Shown: positions 1 to 12,164 of the stretch, in pieces | How the letters are laid out: each line of letters starts with the position of its first letter | Numbering within the stretch: position 1 is the first letter of the stretch | Source: Meloidogyne chitwoodi | Taxonomy: Eukaryota; Nematoda; Chromadorea; Rhabditida; Meloidogynidae | DNA length: 64,000 bases | Reading direction: 5' to 3' | Assembly: GCA_015183035.1 (NCBI GenBank) | Contig: JACZZP010000009.1 | Span: 1,922,001-1,986,000, forward strand | The notes under the pieces: model-generated | Seen by the model: only the letters and a program-made list of their open reading frames with translations | What the model was told of the DNA's origin: nothing | Database searches by the model: none | Made by a program: the position numbers and the translations under genes

Positions 1-49
1 AAATAATTAAAATTAGTAAATTATAATAAAAAATTAATTTAAATATTTA

Positions 50-824
50 TTAAATAATTTTATAAATTATTAAAATGATAAAACTTGTTAAAATATTAAA
101 TAATAACCAAAAATTGTTTTTAATATTTTTCATAGATGAATTACATAAATCATCTTGACAGCAACAAACAAAATCTGAAAAAAAATAAAAATTAATTATT
201 TATTTAATTTTTAATCGTCAATATTTTTAATTTATTATTTTATCAATATTATTAAAAAAAATTTGTCTAGCCAAAATAGACTTTTAAATTTAATTGACTT
301 AAGAAAATAAATTATTTAATAAAATATTAAATAAATCTTTCTAGTTTCAAAAAATAGCAAATTATCAAATAAAATTAAATAAAATTAATTTATTTTTACC
401 AGTAGTCCCATCTTCTTCATAATTTATTGGAGAACAAGCATTTCCCTTTTTTATAAAAATATTATTATTTTTTATAATTTTTAAAATTAATTTTACTTGA
501 GGACATTGTGATGATGTAGCACAATCACGAACAACACGACCATCATAAACATTTGCTTTTAAACAATATGTTGGACTTGAAGTTATTGTTGGAGAACAAC
601 GAACCTTTATTTTAATAATAAATAATTATTAAAAAAAACTTCTTCAATTCCCAAATCAATTCCATTACTTTTATAACAATTTATATGTCCAATTCTTTCA
701 GAAAATATCTAAAAATTAAAAAATATTTTTTTTAATTAAAAAAACTTACATTTTGAGCAAATAAAATAATTATTATATAAATAAAATTTATAATTTTATA
801 AAAATTAATAATAGAATTTAACAT
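50..824 (-). CDS. Ly6/uPAR-type GPI-anchored surface protein, 5 exons, 140 aa
   Basis: Not a long ORF; assembled by eye from five exons: 824-750, 708-640, 604-497, 445-400 and 174-50. All junctions are GT-AG and keep frame, giving about 140 aa. The first exon encodes a hydrophobic signal peptide ending LLFAQN-like. The mature part is cysteine-rich: a Cys-Tyr after the signal, RCSP, SPTYCLKA, RDCATSSQCPQ, NACSP, and the hallmark CCCQDDLCN near the C-terminus. The protein ends in a hydrophobic stretch with a short basic tail and stop, as for GPI attachment. Ly6/uPAR proteins are three-finger, disulfide-rich extracellular proteins; nematodes have many of unknown role. The C-terminal CC..DLCN pattern makes the family call good; ligand and function are unknown. 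Introns are only about 35-225 nt. Confidence 0.75.
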
Positions 825-1071
825 TATTTTAATAACTAATATTCTAAAAAAATAATATTTTTAAATAATTTAGGAATTGGCCATTTATTTTTTAAATAAA
901 TTATAGATTTTTTTCAAGTTTTAATTGATAAATATTTTTATTTCTTTCTAATTGTAAAATGACTGTTCTAAAAAATAAAACAAAGCCAGTAATATCAGAA
1001 AATTTTCGTTTTCTTTTCTGGTTTTGAATATTCGTAATTTACTAGAATATCTCTTCAGCTATTTTAAATAA

Positions 1072-1112
1072 CTAGCGGAGATGGACGCCCTTCGGGCGTC
1101 CTTCTCCGCTAG
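1072..1112. repeat. GC-rich 41-nt perfect hairpin
   Basis: A 10-bp arm (CTAGCGGAGA), a single T:T mismatch, then an 8-bp arm (GGACGCCC) around a TTC loop, followed by the exact complements. It stands out in a region of over 80% A+T. No TATA box, poly-T tract or coding context explains it. It may be a tiny dispersed foldback element or a structured RNA fragment. Confidence 0.8.
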
Positions 1113-1196
1113 CAAAAAACAATAAACTTAAAATATTCTAACAATAAAAACTTTACACTTACAAACTTTTTAAAAGAACAAAACACATAAATACTG

Positions 1197-2085
1197 AGAC
1201 TAATGTTTCTGACTCAAGTGTCTCTTATTCAGAATCAAATGTCTCTCACTCAGACTCAGTGTCTCACTTAAGTGCCTCTTACTCAGACTCAACTATCTCT
1301 TACTCAAAATTACGTTTCTCTTACTCATGTTTATCAGCTTAAATTGCCTCTTAAATAGACTCAAGCGTCTCTGACTCAAGCGTCTCTGACTCAAGCGTCT
1401 CTGACTCAAGCGTCTCTGACTCAAGCGTCTCTGACTCAAGCGTCTCTGACTCAAGCGTCTCTGACTCAAGCGTCTCTGACTCAAGCGTCTCTGACTCAAG
1501 CGTCTCTGACTCAAGCGTCTCTGACTCAAGCGTCTCTGACTCAAGCGTCTCTGACTCAAGCGTCTCTGACTCAAGCGTCTCTGACTCAAGCGTCTCTGAC
1601 TCAAGCGTCTCTGACTCAAGCGTCTCTGACTCAAGCGTCTCTGACTCAAGCGTCTCTGACTCAAGCGTCTCTGACTCAAGCGTCTCTGACTCAAGCGTCT
1701 CTGACTCAAGCGTCTCTGACTCAAGCGTCTCTGACTCAAGCGTCTCTGACTCAAGCGTCTCTGACTCAAGCGTCTCTGACTCAAGCGTCTCTGACTCAAG
1801 CGTCTCTGACTCAAGCGTCTCTGACTCAAGCGTCTCTGACTCAAGCGTCTCTGACTCAAGCGTCTCTGACTCAAGCGTCTCTGACTCAAGCGTCTCTGAC
1901 TCAAGCGTCTCTGACTCAAGCGTCTCTGACTCAAGCGTCTCTGACTCAAGCGTCTCTGACTCAAGCGTCTCTGACTCAAGCGTCTCTGACTCAAGCGTCT
2001 CTGACTCAAGCGTCTCTGACTCAAGCGTCTCTGACTCAAGCGTCTCTGACTCAAGCGTCTCTGACTCAAGCGTCTCTGACTCAAG
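1197..2085. repeat. 15-bp minisatellite, 48 identical units plus degenerate edge
   Basis: The unit GACTCAAGCGTCTCT is repeated 48 times without visible change at 1358-2077, followed by a partial unit. The left flank 1197-1357 holds diverged copies (TCTCTTACTCAGACTCA-like), so the array has a decayed edge and a homogenised core. Because 15 is a multiple of three, two minus-strand frames stay open and read as SQRRL or LESET repeats. I treat these as by-products: there is no non-repetitive conserved domain. An acidic LESET-repeat protein starting at 2166 cannot be excluded, since its first 30 residues are not repeat-derived. Confidence 0.9.
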
Positions 2086-2245
2086 TTTCCGTCTCTGACT
2101 CCGACTCCTCAGCACGGCTTCTTTTATTATGGCGTCACTGGAGCAGCAAGATTCGTCGGCGTCCATATTGAAGCAAATCCAGCAAAGAGCGTTGTTTATG
2201 TTTGTAGTGTTGAAATGTAGTGCGTTAAATACTGATCAAAATACA

Positions 2246-2399
2246 GGGTTTTTATAGTATCCAAGTTCTAAGTTTATTTTCAAGTTTCAAGTTAAAGTTT
2301 ATTTTCAAGTTTTAAATTCAAGTTTGTTTTCAAGTTTTAAATTTAAACTTAAGCCCTATTCAAGTTTATTTTCAAGTTGCAACTTTACTATAAAAACCC
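2246..2399. mobile_element. Small inverted-repeat element (MITE-like)
   Basis: GGGTTTTTATAGTA at 2246-2259 is the exact reverse complement of TACTATAAAAACCC at 2386-2399. The 126 bp between consists of CAAGTTTATTTTCAAGTT-like repeats. No clear target-site duplication is visible, so the superfamily is undetermined. Confidence 0.55.
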
Positions 2400-3770
2400 C
2401 CCATTTTAACTTCCCCCAATCATTTGTCTATAAAAGGACAGACAAACAAACAAACAAACACACACACTTTTCTCAATTATATAATTAGATAATAATAATT
2501 AGAGAATGTTATTATATTTGTAAATTAATTATAAATATAATAAAACAACTCATAGAATATCAAAAAAATAAATAAATAAATATTTAATCGGATTTGGCCA
2601 TATTTAGAGAAATAAAAAAATAAAAATAATTATTTTTAAATATTTATTTCCCTTAAATAAATCCACTCAAATATTTATTGTTAAAAGAGAACTTGTTGTA
2701 TACTTAAAAACTTTTTTTAAGTATTTCATGTTTTTATTTAAATAAAAATTTTATTAAAAAATTAAATAATAATAAAATAATTTTTTAAGTGTTAAAATTT
2801 TATTTTTTTATATTATTTTTTAAATATATTTAACTTTTTTTAAATTTTAACAATTTATTAAAAATTATTTAAAATTACTTTTATTGTTTTTTAAGAGTTT
2901 TATATTTTTTAGAGAAAGGTAAATTTGATTAAAAAAAATAGTTTTTAATTTAATTTTAAAAAATTAAAATTTAGTTAAAATAATTTTACAAATATTTTTT
3001 TATTTTTATATTTTTGAGGAATTTTTGTTATACAAAAGTCAACAAGTTATAAAAAGAAAGAGAGAAAAAGATATATTTATTTATTAACAAAACATTGTCT
3101 CGAAAAAAAAGTCCTCAAAAGAGTTTTTACTTTTTTTCTTTTTTAATCAATAATATTTACAAATTAATTAATATTTTTAAAAATATAAATCTTTAATTAA
3201 AATAATTAATTAAATTATTTTAATAAATTTAATTAATTAAAAGATTAATTATTTTAGAATTTATTTTTATTAAACTCAAAATATATTAAAGAATATTTTT
3301 ACAAAATAATAAATAAATATATTTTTATTTCATTATTTTAGAGCCAAAAACACATAATTTAAAAATAAAAAAATTACTAAGGTCTTATATTTATTTAAAA
3401 ATAAGGTTAAAAAAGGCGGAAAAAAGGGAGGAAAAAACATAAAAAATTTAAAAATATTTTCTTTTAATTTAAAATTGTAAAATAAAAAAATGAATGAATC
3501 ATTATATTTTTAAAAACATTAAAAAATAATAATAAAAAAATAAATAAATGTTTTTAAAAAATAATTATTTTAAGGAGAATTTAAAATAAAATTTTATAAA
3601 AAATAACTGTTTATATTTAATTTATTATTTAAAAATGTAAAAAATTTAAATTATTAAAATTTTTTAAAAATTAATTAATAAAAATTGTTTTAAACAAATT
3701 TTATTTTAAAAAAAAAAGATAATTAATTTATATATTTTGGCAAGTAATTTTGTTAAATAATTATTATTTT
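2400..3770. other. AT-rich intergenic DNA
   Basis: Apart from a (CAAA)n/(CA)n run at about 2440-2470, this is low-complexity A+T sequence. I see no exon with coding character on either strand. Confidence 0.6.
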
Positions 3771-6680
3771 CTATGAATTTCTTCTTCCTTGTCTACACAA
3801 TCCACCGCATAGTCCATACAAATAAGGATTAATAACAGAATTAAAACTTTAAATAAAATAAATTTATTTATTTTAATTAATTTTAATTTAATTAAAATAG
3901 AACTAAAACTTAAATATTAAATAAAAGTCAAGTCTCTAATAAAAAATATTTTATAAAATTAAAAAAAAAAATTTACACAATAATTCCATTTAAATTATAT
4001 AATTTACTGAAATGTTGAGAATATAAATCTGGATATATAAATTGTAAAAGTGATAAAAAATTATAGGGCAACCAACAAATAAAATATCCCATTACAAGAA
4101 GAAAACTAACACGAATTGCTTTATTTCTATAATTTAAAAAATTAAATATTAAAATAAAAATTTAAAATTTTTATTTTTTAGACCATTCAATTATTTTATT
4201 AATTAAAAAATTAATTGAAAAATTAAAAAAATTATTTGGAATAAAATTTGATTAAAATTTGGTTATATTAATGCCAATACAAACCCCACTGATAATATAA
4301 TTTAATTTTAAAATTTTAGCAATTAATTAAGAAAAGAGAAAATATTTAATAAAATCTTAATTTTAAATAATATTAAAAAAAACCTTTGTGATTTAGCACT
4401 ATAAGAAGATGATTGTCTTTGTCTTTTAGATGCTAAAAGTAAAGCATCATTTGAAATTGTTGAACTATTTCTTTGTCCTTCATTATTATTATTTTCTCTT
4501 TGTTTTACCATTTCTACTATTCCATTTAATAATAAATTATTATTATTATTTGTTTTTTGTTGTTGTTCTATTAATTGGGGTGATTGACTTGGAGATAATG
4601 ATGATAAAAGCATTTTTTCATCATTTAATACAATCATTGGTTTTTTTGTTAATTGTACTATATTTTTAATAAATATTTTAAATTAATTAAAAACAAACAA
4701 ACATTCATTATTATTAGTAGTAAATAATGTTGTATTTTGTGTTTCATGTCCTTGTGTTGTTGTTATACTATTATTATTTACTGGAGCAAGTTGATAAGAA
4801 ACACGACTAGAACGTAAAGCTACTAACATTCCACCATTAGATAACTATTTAAATTAAATTATAATATTTTTAAATAATTTTAAATAAATACATTTTGTTG
4901 ATTATTTTGTTGATTTAATAAATTTAACATTTGAATTTGTTGTTGATTATTATTATCTTTTTCAGATGAATTAATTAAATCAAAAAAATTAGGTTTAGAA
5001 TTTATATATACCCAACAAGAAAGTAATAAATAACATAACTAAAATTAAATTAAATTATTTATTTATTTATAAGTATAGTATCCCTCTTACAATTTATTAA
5101 TAATTTAAATTTACAAAATTTTAAATTTTTTTTTAATTATTTTATGTTTTCTTTAATTATTTAAATTTTAGATTTCTAATTAATTTATTAATTTAAGTTG
5201 CATTAATAAAATTATTTCAAAAAATAAGATATAATTTAATTACCATAATAATAATTGCTGGAATCCAAAAAATAAGTAGCATATGTAAAATTACATAAAA
5301 ATTTTCTTCATCAAATAACTTAAAAATTTAAATTAAAATAAATTAATATTTTAAAAATTACTTTACTATTAAGCATCTTAATTGATGATTTTGATGATTT
5401 ATTTAAAAAGTATTGTGCTCTTTCTATTTCCCATATTTGCATACTAAAAATTAAAATTAAAAAATAAATTAAAAATAAAATAAAAAATTATTTTACCATT
5501 GACTCCATGGAGGATTATCAAAAGCTTGATATAATCGCCAAACAAAAAATTGTGGAGCTGAAATTATAGCAGCAGTAATCCAAGCAATTAAAAGCATTAT
5601 ACGCATACGACAAGTTGCCTAAATTTAAAAAATAATAAATTAAATAAATAAAATAATTTAAAAAAACCTGTCCCGGATTTCGATGAGAAACACTAAGTAC
5701 AGAAAGTAAACGATCAATGGCAATACAAACAATTACATTTGAAGATATCTTTAAATTATATTAAATAATTATTTATCTTTTTAAAAGAAGGTTTATTTTA
5801 GAGGTAGAAATAATTAAAAAAAAATAACCTGAAAAGCAAAAGTATGTGTAAATTTAATTAATCTACAAAGAAGATCACCTCCACGCCAATCATAAGTTAT
5901 TAACCTAAAAATTTAATTATTTAAAAAAAAAAACATTTTGTTGAGTATTGAAAGGGTGGAGTGTTACTATTAATATTAATACTATTTAACTAATTTTATG
6001 AGAAAACACAGTCATTGGTAGAGCAAAACTTCCGGACTCCCGCTACAAAGAAATTAATTTATTTATCTTTCTTTTTAAAGGACCAATTGTTACAATAATT
6101 TATTTAACAACTTTGTAGCATGTTATTAAATATATATTCAAATTTTGAACCAAAACTTTAACTCCAGAAGCGTTGGTCCGGAAGTTTGGCCTTCCATGTC
6201 AGTAGCCTTTTACTAGTGATCTTTTGGGTACAACAATATTTAATTTATTTTAATTTACCAGCAAGCTCTAGATGGAACATAAATAAATATAACAAGTAAA
6301 TCAGAATAATTTAAATGTTTTTTAAGCATATCCAATCTTGATGATACTGGTTTTTCAGAAATCTAAAATAAAATAAAAATTAATAATTTTTATTTTATTT
6401 TAAAAAATTAAATTTGTATTTATTTTTTAAAAAATTTATTTAATTTTAATTTAAAAATAATTAAAGAAAATAATAAACAAACAAACCTGTGTCCAAGCAG
6501 CTAAATTTATTGGTGCTCCAATAATAAAAAGAATAATTAAAGAAATTAATTCAATATAATCACTAATTATTCTTTCTGGTGGCCCAGATGATACTTTAAA
6601 AATAAATAATTATTATTATTATTTAAATTAATTAATTAAAAACCTTCTTCTAATAATTGTTGACTTGGCATAACATCCAT
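3771..6680 (-). CDS. GnRH/AKH receptor-related rhodopsin-family GPCR
   Basis: A complete multi-exon gene read from exon pieces. Exon 1 (6680-6644) starts MDVMPSQQ. Exon 2 (6593-6487) is TM1 (LIILFIIGAPINLAAWTQ). Exon 3 (6362-6259) is TM2 (HLNYSDLLVIFIYVPSRAC). Exon 4 (5904-5829) reads WLITYDWRGGDLLCRLIKFT, with the TM3 cysteine. Exon 5 has SSNVIVCIAIDRLLSVLS, a DRL in place of DRY. Later exons give TM4 (LLIAWITAAIISAPQFFVW) then NPPWSQC with the partner cysteine, TM5 (MLLIFWIPAIIIM), a long Gln/Asn-rich third loop, TM6 (FICWLPYNFLSLLQF) and TM7 with NPYLYG. The tail is very short (RQGRRNS). This matches the nematode gnrr family, plasma-membrane receptors for GnRH/AKH-like neuropeptides. Ligand is not predictable. 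Splicing of TM5-to-loop exons is approximate. Confidence 0.8.
6026..6187. mobile_element. MITE-like inverted repeat in GPCR intron
   Basis: AAACTTCCGGAC at 6026-6037 is matched by GTCCGGAAGTTT at 6176-6187. A second pair, CTACAAAG and CTTTGTAG, lies inside. It sits in the intron between TM2 and TM3 exons of the GPCR gene. Target-site duplication not evident. Confidence 0.5.
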
Positions 6681-9600
6681 TTTATTTTAAAAATATTTAT
6701 TTATTTTTTCAAAAAGAAATTTAAAAAATATTTAAAATTAAATAAAAATGAACTAAAAATATTAAAATAAATTAAAAATAAAAAGTATATTTTTTAAATA
6801 ATTTTTATTAAATAAATAAATAAAAATGTTGCTTATATTTACCTAAAAATTTTATTTTATTTTAAATAATAATTTTTTAAATAAATAAAAAAGTGCATTA
6901 CTTAGGCTACCCTTTTTTAGTTTATTTAATATAATTGCCTTTTTTCATTCTATTTTTATCAGTAATTTCTCTAAAAAATTGTCATGTATTTATTTTAATA
7001 AAAATAAATGCTACAAATTAAAAACAAAAAAATAATTAAAAAATAAATTATTTAAATGTTTTTATTTTAAAATAGTAAGTAGAAAAGAAAATTGTTTTTC
7101 AACTTGATAAAATAAAAAATAAAATCTAATTTCTTTTATTCTTTTTTTTTTAATATTTATTTATGCATGATTTACTAAACATTAAAAATAAAAATAAAAG
7201 CTTTATAAAAAATATTTAAAAATTTGAGATATTTTTATAAAAATAAAATGTTCAAAAAAATAAATAAATAATAATTTAAATTTATTTAAATAACCAAAAA
7301 TAAGAATAAAGAAAAAATAGATTAAAATTAAATATTATTAAATGTTTTATAATTATTAAATTATGTTATAAACCTATTTTTCTTTATTTTTTAATTTCAA
7401 TTCTCTATATTAGATAAATCTTTGTATATCTACATAATTTAAACTTTACAAAAAATTAACCTAAATATTTCAGAGTTATTCTGACACAAAAATACTTAAA
7501 ACAATTTTTATTTTTCTGATTAAATGTCAGCAATTATATTTAAAATATTAGAAATTAAAAAATAAAATAAAATAAAAAAATACTATTATTTTAAAAAGTA
7601 TTTTTATTAAATTAAATTAATTTATTTTTAAATTTATATTTCCTTAGATACCTAGTAGTAGTATATTTTATTTTTATTCTAATTTCCGTTTTCATTGTCG
7701 TACTGACAATTTATTTTTTTATTTTCTTTTAATTAACTACGAATATAAACATTTTTTTATATTTTTAATAAAGGGATTTTTATTAGATATTTAAAATTTT
7801 CCAATTAATTTTTAATGTTTTACGACAATTTAAATATTAATTTATTAATATATAACTATGCCTTTTTTGTGGGAAAATAAAAATAAAAAAAGTACATAAA
7901 TTTAATAAAAATATAAAATTATAAAAGTACAATTAGAATTTCAGAATTTAATATAAAAATAAATTTAAATCAAAATTTAATCAGGCAATAAAAATAATTA
8001 AAAAATAAATTTATTTTTATTTATTTAAAAAATAAATAAATATTTGTATTAAATAATTAATTAATTTCTATAGTTTTAAGGGGGAAATAAAGCTTTAAAG
8101 ACTTTGTTAAATAAAAAAGAATGAATTGGACAGAAAAACTATAGTTCGTATATTCATTTTTAAATGCCTTAAATATACATACTTTATTATTAAAATATTA
8201 TTATTTATTTATTGTTATAGCAAAAGATTAGTATAAATGACTAAACTAAAAAAATAGAGAAAAAAATAGTAGCATGTCTCTGTTATTATTAGCGGATTGA
8301 TTGTTTAAAAAGAATTTTTAAATAAAATAAAATTTAATTTATGATGTTTTAAAAAAGGAAAATTATAAAATTAATAAAAATTAAATATTTTAATTATTAA
8401 AAAAGGTCCAATTATTTTATTTAATTGTTGATGAGTTAAATAAAAAATAAAAAATATTAACTGGTAATGACATTAAGAATATATACAAATGAAAAAAAGT
8501 TAAGAAAACTAAATATAATTATGATATTTAATCTCATAAAATGCTATCTTGTGCCCACAATATTACCAAAAGATTAAATATAATTAATACTTTAAATATA
8601 AAAAGAAGGAATTTCCCAAAATAGAAAATTAATCTAAAAATTCAATTTTTTAATATAATTATTATTTTTAAAAATTATTATTTATTTTATAAGACTTTAA
8701 ATAAAATTTAAAAAGTTTGTATTTTTATTTTAAATTAAAAAAAATAAAAAGTATAAAATAAATTTATTAGATATTTATTACTTTCAATAATTTTATTTTT
8801 AAAAAAATGAAATAAAAAATAATAATATATTTTGCGCACATTTTTTCATCTTTTATCTTTTATTTTTTTCTATAATATTAAGCTTAAATAATATTTTAAA
8901 TGTATTTATGAATGAATGAATAAGTGCGTTTGCGAGCAGCTATTTTGTTTTTATAAGTTATCTCTCTCTAATAGATATTTATTAAAATACTTGCGGATAT
9001 TAAATTTATTAAATAAAATACTTATAAAACAGTTGCGGACATTAATAAACTTTAATTCTGATTTAAAGTTTATTTAATTCTGATAATAAATTAATTAATA
9101 ATTCTGATTTAAAGTTTAATATAATTCAAGTTTATTTGTTATTCTGATTTTATTTTATAAGTTCATTAATAATTCTGATTTCAAGTTTATTTTTAACAAA
9201 GTTTTTAAAGTGTCCGCAAATTGCCTAGAATAAAAAGTAGCTATCCATTATTGACAATTTTTCTATTGAAAAAAGAAGCATAGAAAATATAATATATGTA
9301 TAACATATTTATGTTTTAAACGACAGGAAGCTCGGGACTGGTTGGTTATTCTTAGACCAACTATTTTTTAACGGCAGATGCCTTTCTGTCATTCTGCCAA
9401 TTTACTTGACTATTTGTCCTTTTAAGGGTTCATGTCAATCATTTCCCTTACCTCTACTTCTATATAAAAGCTTTTCTAAGAATTCTCTTAGGAAAATAAA
9501 AAATAGGTATCAAATAAGAAAGATTTTAACAAAATGAATATTTCATGATGATAATTTAAATAATTAAAATATTTTTTATAAAAATATTAAACAAAAATTA

Positions 9601-10624
9601 TTAATAATATTTTTAGAAATAAAAAAAAAAGTCAAGTTTTTATCAATTAATTTAGGAAACAATTCATATAGGCTATTTCTTCGAGTCTAATACTTTAACA
9701 CTTTTTTCAATTCCCTAGAAAATTCTTTTTTTATATAAAATGGATTTTTGCCAACAAAAATGTTGTGGAGGGTATTTCTTGTGAATCCTTTTATTACTAT
9801 TATTTTACTAGTTTTATTCTGGAAAAGAATACTTACTTAGCAACCATTTTATCTTTTAGATTTGTTGAAAAATATTTTTTAAAACAAAATTAAAATATAG
9901 TAAAATATTTATTTATTTAATAAATAAAATTATTAATTTTTAACAAAACACTAAAATTGCTTGGCTCGGTAAATTAGAACTTATTAAAGAACAAAATATA
10001 TTTATTTATAATTAAAATAATAAAATTTATTAAAAATTGGTGAAATAAAAATTAAAATAAATAAATAATAAAACATTTGTTCTTTAAATTATAAATCTAA
10101 ATAGAAACGAACAGATTAAAATAAAACAGCTGTTACCAATTATGTGTTATGCTTTTGTTTATATAGACATTAAATTAACGTAAAATATTAAATAAATTAA
10201 TTTTATTTTTGTTTATTTTTTTAAATATTTTTTTGAAGCTTTGATTTATGTATATATATTGGAAAAATAAAATAAATAAAATACAATTGTTTTTTAAAAT
10301 ATATTTAAAAATGTTATTAATATCTTTAAAAATTAGCCTTTTTTCAATAAATGTTTGTTTTTTCTCAAATTAAAATTTAAAAAATATTTTGAGGATCATC
10401 TTTCCTTTATAACAAGCAATCTTTGACTGCTTGAACATTTGTTTGCTTTTTTGTTTTTTTCATTTTATTTTTTAAATCTATCAGCTTGTTGATTGATCTT
10501 TTTATAATTTTTTAAAAATAAAAAACAATTTTAATTAAAAAATTATTAAGATATTTCAGTTCTTAATTGAAATATAAATTTAAACATAATTTTTTAAATT
10601 TGTTATTTAATTAAATAAATAAAA
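6681..10624. other. Long AT-rich intergenic region
   Basis: Almost 4 kb without a recognisable exon on either strand. At 8930-9230 there are degenerate direct repeats of AATTCTGATTTAAAGTTTA with interspersed TTGCGGACATTAATAAA motifs, probably an old repeat. The block 9320-9480 is less AT-rich but I could not read a gene in it. The 5' regulatory regions of the divergent GPCR and PEBP genes must lie here. Confidence 0.5.
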
Positions 10625-11510
10625 ATGGCTTCAATAGGATCAGCTTTTTCTTCAGCAGAAATTGTACCACAAATATTACCAGAATCTCCGAAACAAAAAT
10701 TAAATGTTTTTTGAATTAATTAAATAAATTAAATTAAAAAAATATATAAATAGGTAATGTTTAATGGAGTTCAAGTAGAGCCTGGAAATGAATTACCTGT
10801 TCATCATCTTAAGGTTAAAATTATTTTTAATATTTTTTTAATTTAATTTTTAGAATGCACCTCGTGTAACATTAAATGTTGACCCAGAAAGCACTTTTTC
10901 TATTGTTATGATTGGTTTGTTTGTTTTTATTAAGGAGAATGATTTTATTTTGAGTTATAATGTATATATTGAACATTATTTAAGAATAAACAATTCTTTT
11001 TATTTTTTATTTAAATAAATTTTAGATCCAGATAATCTTTCCAGAAAAAATCCAAGCGTAGCAGAATGGCTACATTGGCTAGCTGTAAATATTCCTGCTT
11101 CAAATATTTTAGAAGGAATTAATGGTGGCCAACATCAACAACCTTATGGTTAAAATAATTAAATTAAATTAAAATATATTTAATTAATTATTATTGAATT
11201 ATTCCAATTTATAAAAATTATATTAAAATATTTATCTTTAATTATAAATAATTAAAAAAATATTATTTTATGTTCTCCTGCACCTCAACCAAGGACTGGT
11301 GATCATCGTTATATAATTGTTCTTTTTGAGCATCAGGGTCGACGATTGCAAGTGCCAAAATATAATATAAGAGCTAAATTTTCTTTGAAAAAATTTATAG
11401 AAAAACATAAATTAGGTAATTAATTTTTTAATTAAAAAAAATAATAATAATTTTAAGAAGGAAATTTATTAGCTGCTAATTATTTTATTTCCAAAAATCA
11501 ACAACAATAA
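10625..11510 (+). CDS. Phosphatidylethanolamine-binding protein (PEBP/RKIP family)
   Basis: Exons 10625-10705, 10754-10813, 10854-10914, 11026-11148, about 11272-11415 and 11458-11510 encode roughly 160 aa. Family signatures are clear: FNGVQVEPGNELPV, the core DPDNLSRKNPSVAEWLHWLA VNIP ligand-site block, and the RTGDHRYIIVLF block. The fold binds anionic phospholipid head groups; relatives act as kinase regulators or secreted antigens (Onchocerca Ov-16 type). No signal peptide is seen, so a cytosolic protein is likely. Odd point: the acceptor of intron 4 has no AG anywhere between 11149 and the resumption of homology at 11272, while the open frame is otherwise intact. It may be noncanonical splicing, an assembly error or early decay. 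Confidence 0.78.
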
Positions 11511-12164
11511 TTATAATTAACAAACAAAAAATTAATTAATTAATAGGCCTTAAAATATAAATTTTATAAATATATACATTAATTTTTAAATTTTATTAAA
11601 TAAATATTTACATTTTTTAATGTTTTATTTTTTTATTCTAAAATTAGTATTTATTGCTCTTACGTAAGTTTATTTTATATATTTTTTTTATTTTTTAAAT
11701 AAGTCATCATGTAAAATAAAAGCTTTTAGTTCATCAACATTTATTTATTTTTTTAAATAAAATATACCAAAGATGTACATTTGACAAACAAATTAAAATA
11801 TACATTCTCAAAATTATTATGAGTAAAAGAGTAATTTTTTATATAATCACGAGGTACATAATAATAGTTATTTATAAATAGTATTTATATTATTAAAGTT
11901 TAAATCTTAGAAGAGTTTTTTTAGCAATTTATATTAAATTTAATAGTTAAATATTTCTCAAATGTTGATTTTCTAATTTAAATAAAACAAATTTTGATAC
12001 ATAGTAGCTAGAAAATATAATAGAGGCTAATTCTTTGAGAAATTTTACATAATTTATTTTCTTTTTTAAAAAATTTTTTACATAGAATGTTTAAATAATA
12101 AGGCAGAGATAGGATAAATAGGGGAAATAAACTCAATTTAATTAAAAAAAAGTTTTAGGATATG
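11511..12164. other. AT-rich intergenic DNA
   Basis: No coding exon or structured repeat recognised between the PEBP stop and the start of the duplicated CAP-gene segment. Confidence 0.5.

Noticed and set aside
1293..2166. Two long minus-strand ORFs of SQRRL and LESET repeats
   Set aside because: They are two frames of the same 15-bp minisatellite; no non-repeat domain, splice structure or codon signal supports a protein.
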